Positions 5,494 to 9,208 of a stretch of DNA of 9,208 bases are shown here, one piece after another. This DNA is from Desulfobacteraceae bacterium (lineage in GTDB: Bacteria; Desulfobacterota; Desulfobacteria; Desulfobacterales; Desulfosalsimonadaceae). Every line of letters starts with the position of its first letter. The stretch's first letter is position 1. Both the position numbers and the translations under genes were made by a program. Location of the stretch: contig JAGGYV010000250.1 of NCBI GenBank assembly GCA_021162325.1, forward strand, positions 1-9,208, given 5' to 3'. The notes under the pieces are model-generated. The model made no database searches and was not told the origin of the DNA. It saw nothing but the letters and a program-made list of their open reading frames with translations.

Positions 5494-8028
5494 ATGAGCT
5501 TAGCTGGCGTTAATAAATTTTTATTGAAAATTTTCGGAAGTAAAAATGAACGGGTGATCAAGCACTATCTGCCGATTGTTGATTCAATTAATCTTTTGGA
5601 ATCCGATATAAAGGCGTTGAATGATGCGGAACTTGCCGGTCAGACACAAAAATTAAAATCCCGCTATCAGTCGGGAGAATCTTTAGATGATCTGCTGCCT
5701 GAAGCGTTTGCAACCGTTCGGGAAGCTACCTGGCGGACTTTGGGAATGAGACATTTTGATGTCCAGCTTATTGGCGGCATGGTGCTTCATGAAGGCAACA
5801 TCGCTGAAATGAAAACCGGTGAAGGTAAGACCCTTATCGCGCCTTTGGCCGCATACCTGAATTCATTAACCGGCAAAGGCGTTCACGTCATTACGGTTAA
5901 TGATTACCTGGCAAGACGTGATGCTGAATGGATGGGAAAAGTTTTTACGTTTTTGGGAATGTCGGTTGGCGCAATCCTCCATGGTATAGACGATGCCCAG
6001 CGTAAAGCTGCCTATAATACTGATATTACATACGGCACAAATAACGAGTTCGGGTTTGATTATCTCCGTGATAATATGAAGTTTGACAAACAAGCCCTTG
6101 TCCAGCGGCCGCTCCATTTTGCCATTGTTGATGAGGTGGACAGTATTCTCATTGATGAAGCCCGTACACCGCTGATCATTTCCGGACCGGCAGAAAAATC
6201 AACCCACCTGTATTATGATGTTAATAACATTATCCCGAATTTTAAAATAGATGAACACTATACGGTTGATGAAAAGGCAAAAGCCTCTACGCTGACAGAA
6301 GAAGGGGTTGCCTATGCTGAAAAGTTGTTAAATGTTGATAATCTCTATGATACCAATAATATCGAAGTGCTGCACCATGTCAATCAGGCGCTTAAAGCCC
6401 ATGTTATTTTCACCCGTGACGTAGATTATATTGTCAAAGACGGGGAAGTCATTATTGTTGATGAGTTCACCGGCCGACTGATGCCCGGCCGCCGTTACAG
6501 TGAAGGGCTCCACCAGGCGCTGGAAGCGAAAGAAAAAGTAAAAATCGCCAATGAAAATCAGACCCTTGCCACCATTACATTCCAGAATTTTTTCCGGATG
6601 TATGATAAACTTAGCGGCATGACCGGTACTGCTGAAACAGAAGCTGCTGAATTCGCAAAAATTTACGGGCTGGGTGTCGCGAATATTCCTACCAACCAAC
6701 CCATGGTCCGGAAAGATTTTCCGGATGTTATTTATCGCACCCGAAAAGAAAAGTTTGAAGCTGCACTTGATGAAATTGTGGAACTTCACAAAACCGGACA
6801 ACCGGTTCTGGTTGGTACGGTAAACATTGATGTGTCGGAAGATGTGAGCCGTAAGTTAAAGAAAAGAGGTGTGAAACACAATGTGTTGAACGCTAAAAAC
6901 CATGCGGGTGAAGCAGAAATCATTGCCAATGCCGGGCAGAAAAATGCGGTAACAATTTCAACTAACATGGCCGGCCGTGGTACGGATATTGTGTTGGGAG
7001 AGGGTGTAACGGATTTGGGCGGTCTTCATATTTTGGGTACGGAGCGTCATGAAAGCCGGCGGATCGACAATCAGCTTCGCGGGCGTTCCGGACGACAGGG
7101 AGACCCCGGTTCTTCACGTTTTTTTCTGTCTCTTGAAGATGATCTGTTGAGAATTTTTGGTGGTGAGCGAATTTCAGGCATTATGAGTCGCCTGGGTATG
7201 GAAGAGGGTGAACCCATAGAGCATAAAATGATTTCTCGTGCCATTGAAAACGCACAAAGCAAGGTGGAAGGGCATAATTTCAATATCCGTAAACAGCTGC
7301 TCGAATATGATGATGTGATGAACCAGCAGCGGGAAGTGATCTATCAGCAGCGACGTCAGGCCATCACCAACGACAGCCTGCGTCCGGTGATTGATGACAT
7401 GATCAGTGATTTTTCCGAAGAAATTGTTTCAATGCACACGGATGAAAAAATGCCGCCCCGTGAATGGGATTTGAAGGGGATAACTGATGCCGTTTTTAAA
7501 CAGTTCAATTTTCGTTTAGATGTCAGTGAATCAGATGTTGAGCAAGTGACCATTGAGAAATTATCCCAGACGATTTACGATAGGGCCATATCCAATTACG
7601 ATCAGAAAGAAGCCCGGATCGGCGCCTCTGATTTTCGCAATATAGAACGCATTATTATGCTGCAGACCATGGATAACCTGTGGAAGGATCATTTACTGTC
7701 CATGGATCATTTAAAAGAAGGTATCGGACTTCGCAGCTATGCGCAGCAGGATCCATTGATGATTTATAAAAAAGAAGCATTTGAAATGTTTCAGGATATG
7801 GTTGAAAGGATCCGGGAAGAAACCATTACGATTCTGTTCAGGATTCAGATTGCCGAACCCAGTGCGGTCGAGGAACTGTCAACGCCCAAAGAGCAGGAGA
7901 TGAATTTTTCCCACAGTGATTCCGACGTGAAAAAAATACCGGTGGTGCGTGATAAAGATAAAATCGGAAGAAATGATCCCTGCCCGTGCGGCAGTGGTAA
8001 AAAATTTAAAAAATGTTGTGGTAAATAA
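5494..8028 (+). CDS. secA: Preprotein translocase ATPase SecA
   Basis: A complete 844-residue SecA, the cytoplasmic and membrane-peripheral motor that pushes unfolded proteins through SecYEG. In order: N-terminal region, Walker A MKTGEGKT (106-113), 'VNDYLARRD' (135-143), 'TNNEFGFDYLRDNM' (182-195), DEVD box (213-216) with 'IDEARTPLIISG' after it, the preprotein-binding region (about 230-370), 'MTGTAETEA' (376-384), the second motor domain with 'MAGRGTDIVLG' (492-502) and 'QLRGRSGRQGDPGSSRF' (527-543), then the helical scaffold and wing regions including 'LLEYDDVMNQQREVIY' (602-617). The C-terminal metal-binding tail has Cys830, Cys832, Cys841 and Cys842 (CxCx8CC), used by the family for zinc and SecB/ribosome contacts. 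The length is usual for the group (E. coli 901). The start has a good AAGGA Shine-Dalgarno. No motif is broken. DUF1456 follows with no gap. Confidence 0.98.
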   Translation: MSLAGVNKFLLKIFGSKNERVIKHYLPIVDSINLLESDIKALNDAELAGQTQKLKSRYQSGESLDDLLPEAFATVREATWRTLGMRHFDVQLIGGMVLHEGNIAEMKTGEGKTLIAPLAAYLNSLTGKGVHVITVNDYLARRDAEWMGKVFTFLGMSVGAILHGIDDAQRKAAYNTDITYGTNNEFGFDYLRDNMKFDKQALVQRPLHFAIVDEVDSILIDEARTPLIISGPAEKSTHLYYDVNNIIPNFKIDEHYTVDEKAKASTLTEEGVAYAEKLLNVDNLYDTNNIEVLHHVNQALKAHVIFTRDVDYIVKDGEVIIVDEFTGRLMPGRRYSEGLHQALEAKEKVKIANENQTLATITFQNFFRMYDKLSGMTGTAETEAAEFAKIYGLGVANIPTNQPMVRKDFPDVIYRTRKEKFEAALDEIVELHKTGQPVLVGTVNIDVSEDVSRKLKKRGVKHNVLNAKNHAGEAEIIANAGQKNAVTISTNMAGRGTDIVLGEGVTDLGGLHILGTERHESRRIDNQLRGRSGRQGDPGSSRFFLSLEDDLLRIFGGERISGIMSRLGMEEGEPIEHKMISRAIENAQSKVEGHNFNIRKQLLEYDDVMNQQREVIYQQRRQAITNDSLRPVIDDMISDFSEEIVSMHTDEKMPPREWDLKGITDAVFKQFNFRLDVSESDVEQVTIEKLSQTIYDRAISNYDQKEARIGASDFRNIERIIMLQTMDNLWKDHLLSMDHLKEGIGLRSYAQQDPLMIYKKEAFEMFQDMVERIREETITILFRIQIAEPSAVEELSTPKEQEMNFSHSDSDVKKIPVVRDKDKIGRNDPCPCGSGKKFKKCCGK

Positions 8029-8496
8029 ATGATAACCAATAATGATATTTTACGCCGTATTCGCTATATCTTCGACTTTGATGATTCGAAAATGATTGCC
8101 ATTTTCGGTTTAGCTGATTATCCGGTAACGCGGAAACAAATTAGCGATTGGCTGAAACAGGATGAGGACCCGGCATTTCAGAAATGCAGCGATACGCAGA
8201 TGGCGATTTTTCTAAATGGGTTAATTAACGATAAACGTGGAAAAAAAGAAGGATCGCAACCTGAGCCGGAGAAACGATTAAATAATAATATTATTTTTAG
8301 AAAATTAAAAATCGCATTAAACTTAAAAGCCGAAGATGTTCTGGCAATCATGGCCCTGGCAAATTTACGAATGAGCAAACACGAATTAAGTTCTTTTTTT
8401 CGTTCCCCGAAACATAGGAATTACCGTGCTTGCCAGGATCAGATTTTGCGTAATTTTTTAAGCGGTATGCAGCTTAAATATCGTGATACCGTTTAA
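8029..8496 (+). CDS. DUF1456 (YehS-like) protein of unknown function
   Basis: A 155-residue soluble protein built of two similar halves, about 1-68 and 85-148. Each opens with Asn-rich 'NND/NNN' and I-x-R-K/R helices and ends with 'FLNGL' (61-65) or 'FLSGM' (143-147). 'EPEKRLNNNIIFRKLKIAL' (79-97) is the most typical DUF1456 stretch and closely resembles E. coli YehS, whose function is unknown. It lacks a signal peptide and membrane segments. The ATG begins on the base after the secA TAA with no independent Shine-Dalgarno, so it is probably translated by ribosomes finishing secA. Any tie to secretion is only inferred from this position. Confidence 0.88.
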   Translation: MITNNDILRRIRYIFDFDDSKMIAIFGLADYPVTRKQISDWLKQDEDPAFQKCSDTQMAIFLNGLINDKRGKKEGSQPEPEKRLNNNIIFRKLKIALNLKAEDVLAIMALANLRMSKHELSSFFRSPKHRNYRACQDQILRNFLSGMQLKYRDTV

Positions 8497-8545
8497 TTTT
8501 TATGTAAATGTAATTTTCCCCAAAACTAAGGTCAACGTCCGGTTT

Positions 8546-8779
8546 ATGAATGATCAACAAGCCAATAACCGTTTGCACGGTATTACCCTGGAGCAGATAG
8601 TGAATAGCATAGTTGAACATTATGGCTGGATCAATTTGGGAAATTGTATCAATATTAGATGTTTCAACAGCAACCCATCGGTGAAGTCCAGTCTGAAATT
8701 CCTTCGAAAGACGCCATGGGCAAGGAAGAAGGTCGAGGATTTATACACTGCCATGCAGGAGATCGAAACGCGACGATAA
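8546..8779 (+). CDS. DUF2132 / VF530-family small protein
   Basis: A 77-residue protein starting MNDQQANNRLHGITLEQIVN. The conserved features of the family are all visible: 'LHGITLE' (10-16), 'LVEHYGW'-like 'IVEHYGW' (22-28), 'INIRCF' (35-40), and 'PSVKSSLKFLRKTPWARKKVE' region (44-64). VF530 proteins are small folded domains commonly labelled DNA-binding; I do not know an established role. I chose the ATG at 8546 because homologues begin a few residues before 'LHG'. A GTG at 8483 in the same frame adds 21 unconserved residues and overlaps the end of the DUF1456 gene. The Shine-Dalgarno is poor (AAGG about 14 bases upstream). It lies 49 bases after DUF1456 on the same strand. Confidence 0.85.
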   Translation: MNDQQANNRLHGITLEQIVNSIVEHYGWINLGNCINIRCFNSNPSVKSSLKFLRKTPWARKKVEDLYTAMQEIETRR

Positions 8780-8809
8780 TAGATTGACTAAAAATATGGA
8801 AAATTGAAA

Positions 8810-9016
8810 ATGACTAATCCATCGATTTTAATGTGGGGAATTATATTCGGTTCAATCGGTTTAGGCTTTTTTGTTTATGGCAAAAAACAAAAAGCGGTTA
8901 TTCCGTTTATCACCGGTATCGGGCTAATGGTATTTCCCTATTTTATTTCCAATATATATATTCTTGTTCTTTCAGGGATTGTTCTTATCGCAATACCTTA
9001 TTTTATAAAAATATAA
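8810..9016 (+). CDS. small three-helix membrane protein, unknown function
   Basis: A 68-residue, almost entirely hydrophobic protein with three predicted membrane segments, about 6-22, 29-46 and 49-66. The only charged loop is KKQK (25-28), and the C-terminus ends IPYFIKI. The segments 'FGSIGLGFFVYGKKQK' and 'GLMVFPYFISN' recall a family of short conserved proteins that databases sometimes label as amino-acid transport related, a label I would not trust. The ATG at 8810 follows GGA at 8798-8800 at a suitable distance; a TTG six bases earlier is less likely. It sits 30 bases after the DUF2132 gene, so probably in the same transcript as secA. Confidence 0.75.
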   Translation: MTNPSILMWGIIFGSIGLGFFVYGKKQKAVIPFITGIGLMVFPYFISNIYILVLSGIVLIAIPYFIKI

Positions 9017-9043
9017 GACATTCTATAGTTTAACCAAAGCATT

Positions 9044-9074
9044 AGTAAATAGGTCATTACTACCTGTTTATTTT
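9044..9074 (+). terminator. candidate intrinsic terminator after the secA gene cluster
   Basis: TAAATAGGT (9046-9054) pairs with ACCTGTTTA (9062-9070) around CATTACT: nine pairs including one G-U, extendable by two at the base. Four T follow directly, and a T-rich stretch continues to about 9094. The stem is AU-rich and so of modest strength. It lies about 28 bases after the last small gene, the expected place for the end of the transcript. Confidence 0.5.
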
Positions 9075-9105
9075 ATAAAAATTTATTTTTTATTTGAGAT
9101 AGACG

Positions 9106-9208
9106 CTAAATATCCCGCAGCTTTAAACGGTTGTTCGCCGATACAGTTTTAAGGGTGTTTAAATGCCCACTGTTTTTTTCATCGCACTTACATTCGTTGT
9201 TCCAGTCC
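9106..9208 (-). CDS. possible C-terminal end of a gene entering from the right, minus strand
   Basis: One minus-strand frame is open from the right edge to a TAG at 9108-9106 and encodes 33 residues beginning DWNNECKCDEKNSGH and ending NNRLKLRDI. The composition is protein-like and contains a CxC, but it matches no family I recognise and is too short to test. If real, the gene converges with the secA cluster, and the hairpin at 9046-9070 could serve both directions. The terminator-like structure at 9143-9179 argues against it. Confidence 0.25.
   Translation of the reverse strand, partial: DWNNECKCDEKNSGHLNTLKTVSANNRLKLRDI
9143..9179 (+). terminator. alternative terminator-like hairpin with T7 tract
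   Basis: ACAGT (9143-9147) pairs with ACTGT (9169-9173). Within it GGGTGT pairs with ATGCCC through two G-U pairs, leaving a five-base bulge (TTTAA) on the left side. Seven T (9173-9179) follow. It looks like a rho-independent terminator reading rightward, but the bulge weakens it and it is about 130 bases from the last confident gene. Confidence 0.35.

Noticed and set aside
8483..8545. GTG-initiated extension of the DUF2132 protein
   Set aside because: The added 21 residues are not family-like and overlap the DUF1456 stop; the ATG at 8546 gives the usual length.

Overview
The window looks like chromosomal DNA from an anaerobic Desulfobacterota (delta-proteobacterial sulfate-reducer-like) bacterium. 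This is inferred from three things: a tungstate-type ABC transporter, an M23 peptidase gene directly before secA, and moderately AT-rich DNA with palindromic repeats between genes. No rRNA or marker gene fixes the taxon.

Layout. (1) Positions 1-545, minus strand: the 5' part of a gene that reads as BrxA (DUF1819), usually the first gene of a BREX phage-defence operon. The rest would lie to the left of the window. It is easily missed because it runs off the edge. (2) 546-907: an AT-rich divergent intergenic region with a TATAAT box facing brxA and a hairpin-rich leader facing the next operon. (3) 908-3751, plus strand: a compact three-gene operon wtpA-wtpB-wtpC for high-affinity tungstate/molybdate uptake (lipid-free periplasmic binding protein, membrane permease, ATPase). 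A 16-codon mini-ORF links wtpA to wtpB, and wtpB and wtpC overlap by ATGA. (4) 3752-4138: intergenic, largely filled by a MITE-like palindromic element, followed by a promoter with a perfect TTGACA. (5) 4139-5092: a membrane-anchored M23 zinc endopeptidase with a coiled coil. (6) 5093-5493: intergenic, with a short pentamer repeat, a second and unrelated palindromic element with tandem sub-repeats, and an inverted repeat just before the secA ribosome-binding site. (7) 5494-8028: complete secA. (8) 8029-9016: three small genes on the same strand (DUF1456/YehS-like, DUF2132/VF530-like, and a 68-residue membrane protein), the first starting on the base after the secA stop. (9) 9017-9208: terminator-like hairpins and an ambiguous reading frame entering from the right edge.

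How the genes work together. WtpABC imports tungstate or molybdate for cofactor enzymes such as formate dehydrogenases and aldehyde oxidoreductases; this role is known for the family. SecA drives Sec-dependent export, which would carry WtpA (Sec signal peptide) across the membrane. The M23 protein acts on the cell wall. The BREX fragment is a separate defence function whose promoter end borders these housekeeping genes, so the window probably contains the edge of a defence locus. I do not see a clearly new multi-gene system. The least explained signals are the alternative-pairing leader before wtpA, the coupling mini-ORF, and the two palindromic element families.
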